Shown piece after piece: positions 1 through 7,554 of a stretch of DNA of 12,635 bases. Below the pieces are notes generated by a model. That model searched no databases. It saw nothing but the letters and a program-made list of their open reading frames with translations, and was not told the DNA's origin. The stretch is taken from positions 1 through 12,635 of the forward strand of contig QHTW01000231.1 in assembly GCA_003220955.1 (NCBI GenBank), written 5' to 3'. Every line of letters begins with the position of its first letter. Within the stretch, counting starts at the first letter, position 1. A program made the position numbers and the translations under genes. The DNA comes from Gemmatimonadota bacterium (GTDB lineage Bacteria; Gemmatimonadota; Gemmatimonadetes; Gemmatimonadales; GWC2-71-9).

Positions 1-1
1 G

Positions 2-1153
2 TACCTCAGTCCGCCTGGAGTGGCCGGCCAACCAGGCCCGGCGGCGCCGCTCTTCGTTCCGCCCACGGTCCCGCCCGCACCGCCCGAGCCGCCCGACACC
101 GCCCGTCGCGTGCGGCCGCCGCGGCCACCGGAAGAAAAGGGGCCATACTCGATGTGCTATGCCGTGAGTACGAGCGCCGATCCGCTCGGCTCGTACTACC
201 GCTACGAGTTTCTGCGACCGCTGTTCCCCGATTACCCGCGACCTGCGGTGTGGCCCGACGGCTACTACGTCCCGACGAGCACGGGCGACGAGGTGATCCA
301 GAAGCACGCGTGCGTCGCGGATCGTCGCCACATGCTGTCGGGCGAACCCGCGACGGAACAGTGCGTCGTCATCGACGGGGTGAACTTTCTCAATAACGCC
401 GATCTCGACGGGCAGGCGCTGCCACCAGAGGGTGCACCCAACATGATTCTCGCCGCCGGCGGCACCCAGCTGCGGGGCAATTTCGATGACGATGCCATCT
501 ACGCGTGGCAATTCTCCGTGAACTGGACCGACCCCTCACTGACCCGCGTGAGCGGGCCCCAGAAGATTGCCGTCGCGCCGTATCACTACTTGTGCGATGG
601 CCAGCTGACGACGTGCGTGCGCCAGCCGGGCACCGACCAGCACCTCGACGCGCAGGGCGACAAGATCATGGCGCGCGTGGTGTATCGAAACATCAAGGGT
701 CGCGAGTCCGTCGTCGCCGTGCATTCCGTGGCCACGAGGACCGGCGGGGGCGGCGTGCGGTGGTATGAGTTTACGGTTGCGAAGGACCGCAGCCTGCACT
801 TGCGTCAGCAAGGCACGTATGCCCCCGACAGCCTCTATCGCTGGATGGCGAGTCCCGCGATCGATCGCGACGGCAACATCGGGATCGGGTATTCGTTCGG
901 TGGCTCACCGCACTTTGCCGGACAGCGATTCGCCGCTCGTCTGGCCGGTGACCGTCTGGGTATGCTCACGTTGCACGAGACAGTCCTCGCGGAGGGGGAA
1001 GCTCCGCAAGCGAACACGATGCGCTGGGAGGATTACACCCAGACCGCGATCGATCCGAGTGACGATTGTACGATCTGGTACGTGGGCGACTATCTCAAGA
1101 AAGACGCCTTGACGTACTCGACACGCATCGGAGCGTTTCGACTGATTCCTTAA
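2..1153 (+). CDS. Secreted repeat/propeller-like protein of unknown function, 5'-truncated
   Basis: The frame is open to the left edge, so the true start lies outside; a GTG at 20 is only the first internal start-like codon (numbering below counts from it, 377 residues). The first 40 residues are very proline-rich. After them comes a segment I recognise from extracellular proteins of Acidobacteria-type bacteria: MCYAVSTSADPLGSYYRYEF (45-64), DYPRPAVWPDGYY (71-83), and near the end RWEDYTQTAIDPSDDCTIWY (335-354) followed by TRIGAF. The repeated beta-strand pattern, tryptophan-rich blade-like motifs and several cysteines (46, 98, 115, 192, 199, 350) suit an exported, disulfide-stabilised beta-propeller. 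No catalytic residues are identifiable and no enzymatic role is claimed. It ends 16 bases before glpF. I am sure it is a real gene and fairly sure of the family resemblance; function is unknown. Confidence 0.8.
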   Translation, partial: YLSPPGVAGQPGPAAPLFVPPTVPPAPPEPPDTARRVRPPRPPEEKGPYSMCYAVSTSADPLGSYYRYEFLRPLFPDYPRPAVWPDGYYVPTSTGDEVIQKHACVADRRHMLSGEPATEQCVVIDGVNFLNNADLDGQALPPEGAPNMILAAGGTQLRGNFDDDAIYAWQFSVNWTDPSLTRVSGPQKIAVAPYHYLCDGQLTTCVRQPGTDQHLDAQGDKIMARVVYRNIKGRESVVAVHSVATRTGGGGVRWYEFTVAKDRSLHLRQQGTYAPDSLYRWMASPAIDRDGNIGIGYSFGGSPHFAGQRFAARLAGDRLGMLTLHETVLAEGEAPQANTMRWEDYTQTAIDPSDDCTIWYVGDYLKKDALTYSTRIGAFRLIP

Positions 1154-1169
1154 AACCTCGGAGCACTCC

Positions 1170-1901
1170 ATGACGTCACCGCTGCTCGGCGAATTCCTCG
1201 GCACGATGGTTCTGATCCTCCTGGGCAATGGTGTCGTCGCCGGTGTTCTGCTCAAGGGCACGAAGGCCGAGGGGAGCGGCTGGATAGTGATCACGGCCGG
1301 CTGGGCATTCGCCGTGATGGCGGGCGTGTTCACGGCGATCGCGTGCGGCTCGAGCGACGCGCATTTGAATCCAGCGGTCACGTTGGGATTCGCGGCGCGC
1401 GCCGGCGACCTCTCGAAATTCGGGCCCTATTTCGTCGCGCAGCTCCTCGGAGCGATCGCCGGCGCCGCGCTCGTGTGGCTCCACTATCTGCCACACTGGA
1501 AAGGGACACCGGATGGCGCTCTCAAGCGCGCCTGTTTCTGCACCGCGCCCGCGATCCGTCAGTTCATCCCGAATTTGGTGAGTGAAGTGATTGGGACGTT
1601 CGTGCTCGTCTTTGTCGTCGGCGCGATCTTCTCGAAAGCCGTCGCGACGACCGGACCGGCCGCCGGGCTCGGTGCCTATCTCGTCGGGAGTCTCGTGTGG
1701 GGCATCGGGCTCTCGCTCGGAGGAACGACCGGGTATGCGATCAACCCGGCGCGCGACCTGGGACCACGCATCGCGCACGCGCTGCTGCCGGTCGCCGGCA
1801 AAGCGTCGTCGGATTGGAACTACGCCTCGATCCCGGTCGTCGGCCCCTTGCTGGGCGGCGTCCTCGCCGGGCTCGCCTTGCGCGTGCTCGGCGTACAGTG
1901 A
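1170..1901 (+). CDS. glpF: Aquaglyceroporin, glycerol uptake facilitator (MIP family)
   Basis: A 243-residue inner-membrane channel for passive passage of glycerol or similar small neutral solutes. Both MIP half-helix motifs are present: HLNPAVTLG (NPA at 67-69) and YAINPARDLGPR (NPA at 192-194). The Asp after NPAR (196) is the usual mark of GlpF-type rather than water-only channels. Tyr189, three residues before the second Asn, and Arg195 sit where the E. coli GlpF filter has Phe200 and Arg206; Trp45 is a plausible third filter residue. Six hydrophobic segments and the internal duplication are evident, and the length is normal. The ATG is supported by GGAG at 1160-1163, six bases upstream. 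Its stop overlaps the GTG start of the next gene, so the two are probably translated together. The pairing with a downstream glycosidase-like gene suggests carbohydrate or polyol use, but the solute cannot be read from the sequence. Confidence 0.93.
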   Translation: MTSPLLGEFLGTMVLILLGNGVVAGVLLKGTKAEGSGWIVITAGWAFAVMAGVFTAIACGSSDAHLNPAVTLGFAARAGDLSKFGPYFVAQLLGAIAGAALVWLHYLPHWKGTPDGALKRACFCTAPAIRQFIPNLVSEVIGTFVLVFVVGAIFSKAVATTGPAAGLGAYLVGSLVWGIGLSLGGTTGYAINPARDLGPRIAHALLPVAGKASSDWNYASIPVVGPLLGGVLAGLALRVLGVQ

Positions 1902-2290
1902 AGAGCCTCCATACCGCGGCGCGAGTCGCGGCGGTCATCGGCGCCGTGGGGTCAGTGGCGTTGACGCTTTACGCCGGCCGCAGCAACAACTTGCCGTTTC
2001 TCATGGTGCTGATGGCTGGGTGGGTGTTCGCGCCGTTTTTTGGCTTCGCGCTCGCGAGCAAGGTTTCGGCGCGCTGGTCGCCGGCCGCGCGAACCGCTCT
2101 CGACGTCGGGATTGTGGTCATCGCCGTGGCGGCGCTCGGGATCTACGCGCGCGACGCGCTGCAGCCCCCGCCGCGGCGTGCGGTCGTCTACGTCCTCGTT
2201 CCCATCGTGTCGTGGCTGTTGCTGCTGGGGATTGCCGCCGCCGGGTTCGTGTCCCGCGGGCGAGACTCTCCTCCGCCAGCCCAGCGATGA
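1898..2290 (+). CDS. Small four-helix integral membrane protein, unknown function
   Basis: A 130-residue protein starting at a GTG inside the glpF stop (GTGA overlap) and ending in an ATGA overlap with the GH130-like gene. Earlier in-frame codons would run antiparallel to no gene but overlap glpF deeply, so the coupled GTG is preferred. Four hydrophobic stretches are visible at about 7-25, 34-54, 66-84 and 95-118, with basic residues in the loops (Lys55, Arg59, Arg65, Arg93-94), and a short Pro/Arg-rich tail (SRGRDSPPPAQR). I recognise no family. Its position between a glycerol-type channel and an exported glycosidase, with translational coupling on both sides, suggests it is expressed in step with them, but what it contributes is unknown. 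The coding call rests on the frame, the two overlaps and the clear membrane profile. Confidence 0.72.
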   Translation: MKSLHTAARVAAVIGAVGSVALTLYAGRSNNLPFLMVLMAGWVFAPFFGFALASKVSARWSPAARTALDVGIVVIAVAALGIYARDALQPPPRRAVVYVLVPIVSWLLLLGIAAAGFVSRGRDSPPPAQR

Positions 2291-3357
2291 GACTCATGAT
2301 CTCGAACTGCTTGCTGCTCGCCGTCGCCGGTGGGCCGCCGCAGCAACAGTCGTGGATGTTTGGTCCGTTCGTAAAACCGGCGCAGCCGAACCCCGTCATT
2401 ACCCCCGATGCAACTTCCCGCTTTCGCTCTCCCATCAGCGACAGCATCGTGGCGTGGGAGGAATACGCCACGTTCAATCCCGCCGCGGTTGTGCGCGATG
2501 GCAGGATCCTTCTCCTTTACCGCGCCGAGGACGCAAGCGGGCAGCAACAGATCGGCGGCCATACTTCACGCCTCGGCCTCGCGGAGAGCACGGACGGCCT
2601 GCACTTCACGCGCCGCGCCACTCCGGTGCTCTACCCAGACACGGACGCCCAACGACGGAATGAATGGCCCGGCGGCGTCGAGGACCCGCGGATCGTGGAG
2701 GCGGACGACAGCACGTACGTGCTCACGTATACACAATGGAATCGCGACGTGCCGCGCCTGGCGGTCGCGACATCGCGTGACCTGATCTCCTGGACCAAGC
2801 ACGGCCCTGCCTTCGCCCGCGCGGCAGGCGGGAAGTACCTGCGCACGGAATCGAAGTCGGGCGCGATTCTGAGTCGTATCGCGGGCGATCGACTGATCGC
2901 GACCCGCGTGAACGGCAAGTACTGGATGTACTTCGGCGTTCCCGATCTCCGGATCGCGACATCCGAGAACTTGTTGGATTGGACGCCCGTAGAAGACTCG
3001 AGCGGGCAGGCGGTCAAAGTGCTATCGGCGCGTCCCGGCTACTTCGACTCCTGGCTGGTCGAGGCAGGACCGCCCGCGCTCCTCACGCCGGCGGGCATCC
3101 TCGTGGTCTACAATGCGGGAAGCCTCCCCTCGCGCACCTATTCCGCTGGCCAGGCGCTGTTCGATGCGCGCGATCCCACGAAACTGATTGCGCGGTCGGA
3201 CAGCGCGTTCATCAAGCCGACCGAGCGCTACGAGCGGACGGGTCAGTACACCTCAGGCACGACCTTCGTCGAGGGACTGGTGCCTTTCAAGGGTCGCTGG
3301 TTCCTCTATTACGGCACGGCCGATTCACGCGTCGGCGTCGCCGTATGGAATCCGTAA
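2287..3357 (+). CDS. Exported GH130-like glycosidase/phosphorylase family protein
   Basis: A 356-residue protein with the five-bladed propeller signature of glycoside hydrolase family 130 (beta-mannoside phosphorylases and mannosidases). Visible motifs in order are FNPAAVVRDGRILLLYRAED (63-82), SRLGLAESTDGLHF (94-107), WPGGVEDPRI (127-136), LAVATSRDLISWTKHG (158-173), GKYWMY (210-215) and YYGTADSRVGVAVW (341-354). Asp133 of VEDPR matches the catalytic acid region of the family. The N-terminus (MRLMISNCLLLAVAGG) looks like a short signal sequence, so the protein probably acts in the periplasm or outside; many relatives are cytoplasmic. Where phosphorylases typically have a His after Tyr (YHG) in the late propeller, this protein has VVYNAG (273-278), so it may hydrolyse rather than phosphorolyse. 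The ATG at 2287 overlaps the preceding stop. The gene ends three bases from a convergent gene. Family confident, substrate unknown. Confidence 0.85.
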   Translation: MRLMISNCLLLAVAGGPPQQQSWMFGPFVKPAQPNPVITPDATSRFRSPISDSIVAWEEYATFNPAAVVRDGRILLLYRAEDASGQQQIGGHTSRLGLAESTDGLHFTRRATPVLYPDTDAQRRNEWPGGVEDPRIVEADDSTYVLTYTQWNRDVPRLAVATSRDLISWTKHGPAFARAAGGKYLRTESKSGAILSRIAGDRLIATRVNGKYWMYFGVPDLRIATSENLLDWTPVEDSSGQAVKVLSARPGYFDSWLVEAGPPALLTPAGILVVYNAGSLPSRTYSAGQALFDARDPTKLIARSDSAFIKPTERYERTGQYTSGTTFVEGLVPFKGRWFLYYGTADSRVGVAVWNP

Positions 3358-3360
3358 AGA

Positions 3361-4299
3361 CTACCGCACAACCAAGCCCGTCATCCTGACCACTTCAAAA
3401 TCTGTCCCGTGCAGCCGCTTCATCGTGTCGATGTTGCCGTCGTTCCAGCGCGTGTCTGGGGCGCCACTCACGAAGAACGGGCCGCCATTGTCCGCGAGCA
3501 TCATGCCGTACGTCTTCAGCGCCGTCAGGATCACCTGGACGTCGGCGGGAAAGCCCGAAATGTCGACGCCGGCCTTCAGCCGCACGCGCATCCCCATTGG
3601 AGGGAGAAATGAATCGGTTTGCGTGCTCGCGAAATGCCGCGCGGGCGGCACGTACGCGCGGCGGGTGACGGGGCAGGTGAAGCGCAGCGCGTGGGCGATC
3701 CGTCCCGCCGCGACTTCAGCGTAGCGCGCGAGACCGGGGAAGATGGGTAGCCCCGCGGCATCGGCGGACGTCCAGCCGTCCGGACGCAGCGCGTCTGAGC
3801 TGAGATCGAAAACCGCGCCGGAACCCGCCGTCCATGACGCCCCACCGCTGACGGAGTGCGCATCGAACAGCTCATACAGCATCCAGTTGTCCACGTCCAC
3901 CACCAGCACATGGCGGTCGCCGCTCGCCGCTGCGCCACCCTCGATCGGCGCATCGGGGGGAATCGGATAGGGCCCCGGATCGCTCTCGTCCGCGTAGGCA
4001 AAGGATACCGGCACGCGCTGTTGCGAGCCGGAGACCGTGATGAACGGAATGCCCCACGGCGCGCCGCCGTAGACGGTGCCGAAGTCCGGATGCAAGCTCG
4101 CCGAACCGCCGCAGCGCGCGATCAGACTGTCGGACTTCGGATCGACCGAATCGGTCGAGATGTCCCGATTCCACGCATTGTCGGCAGGAAACACCGAACG
4201 CGCGGGCAGCGGTGGCGGCGGGGCCGGGGGTGGGCTGGGGCTGGTAGTGCCGTGACACGCCAGCCCCAGCGCCAGCGTGAGAGCGAACCAGCGTCTCAT
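3361..4299 (-). CDS. Putative lipoprotein of unknown function with conserved NAWN-type domain
   Basis: A 312-residue protein from an ATG at 4299, chosen because it gives a signal sequence ending in an approximate lipobox (LGLAC, Cys15); the longer frame up to 4428 would overlap the start region of the divergent gene. After Cys15 there is a Ser/Pro linker (19-33) and one continuous domain: FPADNAWNRDIS (37-48), HPDFGTVYGGAPWGIPF (70-86), HVLVVDVDNWMLYELFDA (130-147), GLPIFPGLARYAEVAAGRI (183-201), ALRFTCPVTRRAYVPPARH (204-222) and TYGMMLADNGGPFF (263-276). I have seen this pattern in unannotated secreted proteins of soil bacteria but know of no assigned activity. The many Asp, His and Trp residues in conserved-looking clusters would suit a hydrolase or a carbohydrate binder; that is only a guess. 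It converges on the GH130-like gene with a three-base gap and shares a 106-base divergent spacer with the oxidoreductase gene. Confidence 0.82.
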   Translation of the reverse strand: MRRWFALTLALGLACHGTTSPSPPPAPPPPLPARSVFPADNAWNRDISTDSVDPKSDSLIARCGGSASLHPDFGTVYGGAPWGIPFITVSGSQQRVPVSFAYADESDPGPYPIPPDAPIEGGAAASGDRHVLVVDVDNWMLYELFDAHSVSGGASWTAGSGAVFDLSSDALRPDGWTSADAAGLPIFPGLARYAEVAAGRIAHALRFTCPVTRRAYVPPARHFASTQTDSFLPPMGMRVRLKAGVDISGFPADVQVILTALKTYGMMLADNGGPFFVSGAPDTRWNDGNIDTMKRLHGTDFEVVRMTGLVVR

Positions 4300-4405
4300 G
4301 CCCCCAAACTCCGCCAGACCATGCCGCGTGGATGTGGTACCGGTCACCAGGCGACTGCGGCCCTGTCCAACTTCCGCGACCACAGGTATTTTGGCGCCCT
4401 CTCCC
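4300..4405. promoter_or_regulatory. Divergent intergenic region with imperfect palindrome
   Basis: These 106 bases separate two divergently transcribed genes and must hold promoters for at least one of them. A 15-base imperfect inverted repeat, TGGTACC (4335-4341) followed by GGTCACCA (4342-4349), sits near the middle and could be an operator. A TATTTT at 4386-4391 might be a -10 element for the oxidoreductase, but no good -35 is spaced correctly. GGAG is present upstream of the - strand ATG. No Shine-Dalgarno sequence is obvious before the + strand ATG at 4406. The assignment is by position and symmetry only. Confidence 0.3.
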
Positions 4406-5497
4406 ATGTCCAAAGTCAAAGTCGGCATCGTCGGCTCCCGCTTTCAGGCCGATTGCATCGCGGGCGCGGTGAAAGCGGTCCCGGAGGAAGCCGAGCTCGT
4501 GGCGGTGGCGTCGCCGACCAAGGGCCACGCGGCCGAATTCGCCAAGCGCCACGGCATCCCCCAGGGGGGGGCGTACACCGACTACCGCGACCTGCTGCGC
4601 GATCCGCAGGTCGAGCTGATCTCGATCACCGCGCCCAACCGCCTGCACGCCCAGATCACGATCGACGCTGCGAAAGCGGGGAAGCACGTCGTCTGCGAAA
4701 AGCCGCTGTGCATCACACTCGAGGAGGCCGACGCAATGATCGACGCCTGCCACAAGGCAGGCGTCTTGTTGCTGTACGCCGAGGAGCTGTTCTTCGCGCC
4801 GAAATACGTGAAGGCGAAACAGATCGCGGACGAAGGAGCGTTCGGGCGAGTACACTTGGTGAAGCAAGGTGAAAAGCATTCCGGGCCGCACTCGCCGTGG
4901 TTCTGGGACGTCGGCGAGTCGGGTGGCGGTGCGGTGATGGACCTGGGCTGCCACGGCATCGCCTTTTGCTGGTGGTTTCTCGGCAAGCCCAAGGTCAAGA
5001 GCGTGTACTCGCAGATGGCGACGCTGGTCCATCGCGATCGCACACAAGGCGAGGATGAAGCCATCACGATCATCGAATTCGAGAATGGCGCCGTCGGCAT
5101 GGTGGAGAGCAGCTGGAACCGGCCCGGCGGCATGGACGACAGCATCGAGGTCTTCGGCGACAAAGGCCAGACGTACGCCGACATGCTGATGGGCAACGCC
5201 CTTCCGACGTACTCAGAAGTGGGCTTCGGCTACGCGGTCGAGAAAGCAGCGACCACCAAAGGTTGGTCGTACCCCGTGTTCGAGGAGCACTGGAATTACG
5301 GCTTCCCGCAGGAGATGCGGCACTTCGCCCGCTGCGTCCGCGGGAAGGAGACGCCGATTGCCGACGGCGAGACGGGGCGAGTGGTGCAGGAAGTGCTGTA
5401 TGCCGCATATGCGTCGGCCGGACAGGGCCGCAAGGTTACGCTGCCGTTCCGGCCGAAAGGAGTGAAGAAACCCATCGATCTCTGGAAGAATCCGTAA
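4406..5497 (+). CDS. Gfo/Idh/MocA family NAD(P)-dependent oxidoreductase
   Basis: A 363-residue sugar or polyol dehydrogenase-type enzyme. The N-terminal Rossmann fold begins at once (KVKVGIVGSRFQADC, 3-17, with glycines 7 and 10), which fixes the ATG at 4406 over an upstream in-frame ATG. It continues with SITAPNRLHAQITIDAAKAG (73-92) and the family hallmark CEKPLC (97-102), where Lys99 is the usual catalytic lysine. The second domain has GGGAVMDLGCHGI (173-185), with Asp179 and His183 where the family carries its substrate-site Asp/His. Length is typical, and no export signal is seen, so it should be cytosolic. These enzymes oxidise or reduce hydroxyls of sugars, inositols or sugar nucleotides; the substrate here is not evident. 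Its stop abuts the ATG of the PQQ dehydrogenase gene, suggesting one transcript. A run of eight G bases at 4564-4571 lies in the frame but does not break it. Confidence 0.93.
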   Translation: MSKVKVGIVGSRFQADCIAGAVKAVPEEAELVAVASPTKGHAAEFAKRHGIPQGGAYTDYRDLLRDPQVELISITAPNRLHAQITIDAAKAGKHVVCEKPLCITLEEADAMIDACHKAGVLLLYAEELFFAPKYVKAKQIADEGAFGRVHLVKQGEKHSGPHSPWFWDVGESGGGAVMDLGCHGIAFCWWFLGKPKVKSVYSQMATLVHRDRTQGEDEAITIIEFENGAVGMVESSWNRPGGMDDSIEVFGDKGQTYADMLMGNALPTYSEVGFGYAVEKAATTKGWSYPVFEEHWNYGFPQEMRHFARCVRGKETPIADGETGRVVQEVLYAAYASAGQGRKVTLPFRPKGVKKPIDLWKNP

Positions 5498-7545
5498 ATG
5501 CGCGCCATCGCGCTGCTGCTATTCGCCGCCGGATGCGCGAGTCAGGCACCGAACACCGACTGGCGTGTCGCGGGCGCCGATCCCGGGAATACGCGCTTTT
5601 CTCCGCTCGATCAGATCAATACGAGCAACGTGGCGCAGCTGCGGGTCGCGTGGGTCTACCGCACCGGCGATCTCGCAGCGGATCAGCACGGGGAAATCCA
5701 GGCAACGCCGATCGTCGTCGACGGCGTCCTCTACACGACCACACCTGCGCTCGCCGTCGTCGCGCTCCACGCCGAGCGCGGCACGCTGATTTGGCGGTTC
5801 GATCCACGCACCACGCACGACGCACGACGTACGGACTTGTCCCACGTCAACCGCGGTGTGGTCTACTGGGCCGATGCCGGCGACCAGCGCATCTTTTTCA
5901 CCGCCGGCCGCAGGCTCTACGGTCTCGATGCCCACACTGGCCGCCCCATTGCGACGTTTGGCGATTCAGGCTCCGTGGATCTCGCCGCTGGCCTGTCGCG
6001 CGCCATCGGCGATGCCTATCTCGTCGCGACGAGTCCCGGTGCGATCTCCAAGGATCTGCTCATCCAGGGCATGCGGGTGGGGGAGGAAGAAGGCTCCGCG
6101 CCGGGCGACCTCCGAGCGTATGACGTCCGCACCGGTGCGATCCGCTGGACGTTTCACACGATTCCGCACCCCGGCGAGTTCGGCTACGAGACGTGGCCCG
6201 CTGGCGCCTGGCAGGCGGCGGGCGGTGCCAACAGTTGGGCCGGCCTGTCCGTCGATACGGGACGAGGCATCGTCTACGTGCCGACAGGCTCGGCGACGCC
6301 AGACTTCTACGGCGGCGCGCGCATCGGGGCGAACCTGTTCGCGAACTCGCTCCTCGCGCTGGACGCCGCGACCGGGAAGCGGCTGTGGCATTTCCAGACC
6401 GTGCATCACGACCTGTGGGACCGTGACCTTCCCGCCGTACCGAATTTCGTGACGGTCACGCGCGCCGGTCTGCGCGTGGATGCCGTCGCACAGATCGCCA
6501 AGAGCGGGTTCGTTTTCCTGTTCGATCGACAGTCGGGCAAAACCCTGTTCGACGTCGCAGAGCATGCCGTTCCCGCCTCCGATCTGCGCGGGGAGCGCGC
6601 GTGGCCGACTCAGCCGTTCCCGCTGAAACCGGCTCCATTCGCGCGCCAAACAATCACGGCTGCGGGTGTCACCGAGCAGCAGCAACGCTTCCGGACGTTG
6701 CGCAGCACCTTTTTCGCGCCGCCCAGCCGGCGAGGGAGCATCGTGCTGCCCGGCTTCGACGGCGGCGGTGAGTGGGGCGGGGCGGCGGTGGATCCGGAAA
6801 CGGCCACGCTGTACGTGAATGGGAGCGACGTGCCGTGGATCGCGGCGATGCGTGAGCCAGCGCATCTACCGCCGAATCCCGGCGCGCCACGACCCGGTCC
6901 GGCCGTATATGCCACCACCTGCGCAGCATGCCACGGTGCCGATCGCCGCGGTCGCGACCGAGCGCCGTCGCTCATCGGCGTCAGGGGGCGTCTGTCGCCG
7001 CGGGACGTGCGCCAGATCCTGGACTGGGGCCGTGGGTTCATGCCGTCCTTCGCCAGTCTGCCGTTGGTCGACAAGGCGGCACTGCTGCAATACCTGGGAT
7101 ATGCGGTCGCCGCGGCGGACACGGCGGGATGGAGATCGCCGCCCAGGGCGGCGTCTCCCTACGAATTCGTTGGCTACGAGCGCTGGCGCGACACCAGCGG
7201 GTATCCGGCCATCAGACCGCCGTGGGGCACGCTCAGCGCCATCGACTCGGCGAGTTCGCCGCGCTCACCGCGCGCGGCATGCCGATCACCGGCACGGAGC
7301 AGTATGGCGGGCCGATCGCGACGCGCGGCGGGCTGCTGTTCATCGCCGCGACGCAGGATGCGAAGTTTCGCGCGTTCGACAGGAGCACGGGCCGCTTGCT
7401 CTGGGAAGCGACGCTGCCGGCGCCCGGCTACGCGACGCCATGCACGTTCGCAGTCGGCGGCAAGCAGTTTGTCGTCGTAGCGGCGGCTGGCGGTAAATTG
7501 GGATCGAAGTCGAGTGATACCTATGTGGCGTACAGCCTGCCGTAG
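5498..7545 (+). pseudogene. PQQ-dependent dehydrogenase with inserted cytochrome c domain, frame broken near 7246
   Basis: A quinoprotein dehydrogenase of the glucose/alcohol dehydrogenase type. The N-terminus (MRAIALLLFAAGC, Cys13) resembles a lipoprotein signal, placing it in the periplasm. Beta-propeller motifs start at DWRVAGADPGNTRFSPL (21-37) and continue through GEIQATPIVVDGVLY (65-79), TGAIRWTFHTIPHPGEFGYE (212-231), NLFANSLLALDAATGKRLWH (279-298) and HHDLWDRDLP (303-312). A cytochrome c domain is inserted late: CAACH (475-479) with a likely Met ligand in GFMPSF (513-518). The frame reads correctly to GTLSAID (577-583, Asp codon at 7244-7246) and then becomes Arg/Ser-rich nonsense to 7480. 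The expected ending resumes in the -1 frame at 7249: GEFAALTARGMPITGTEQYG through TYVAYSLP, stop at 7543-7545. About eleven residues expected between the two parts (a TGxxxW-type blade motif) are missing, so a deletion near 34 bases is likely rather than a one-base error. It abuts the upstream oxidoreductase gene. Either a recent pseudogene or an assembly fault. Confidence 0.85.
7244..7251 (+). other. Probable deletion junction within the PQQ dehydrogenase gene
   Basis: The bases ATCGACTCGGCGAG (7241-7254) read AID in the upstream frame and, starting at CTC (7246-7248), LGEF in the -1 frame. Both are recognisable pieces of the family's late-propeller segment, which normally reads roughly AID, eleven residues including TGxxxW, then LGEF or LGEY. 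The single C at 7246 belongs to both codons. Eleven codons plus that shared base gives 34 missing bases, which leaves exactly the frame change observed. The residue count comes from my memory of the family, so the size is approximate. Confidence 0.6.
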
Positions 7546-7554
7546 AGGGGCGCG

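Noticed and set aside
1591..2286. The upstream extension of the GH130 reading frame
   Set aside because: It overlaps glpF and the four-helix gene and is Arg/Ser-rich; the signal-like ATG at 2287 is the natural start.
4564..4571. Run of eight G bases as a phase-variation tract in the oxidoreductase
   Set aside because: The frame is intact across it and an enzyme of this type is not a usual phase-variable target; it is only a place to watch for sequencing errors.
3856..5047. Long open frames antisense to or overlapping the lipoprotein and oxidoreductase genes
   Set aside because: They are Arg/Ala/His-rich translations with no family motifs, typical shadows of real genes in high-GC sequence.
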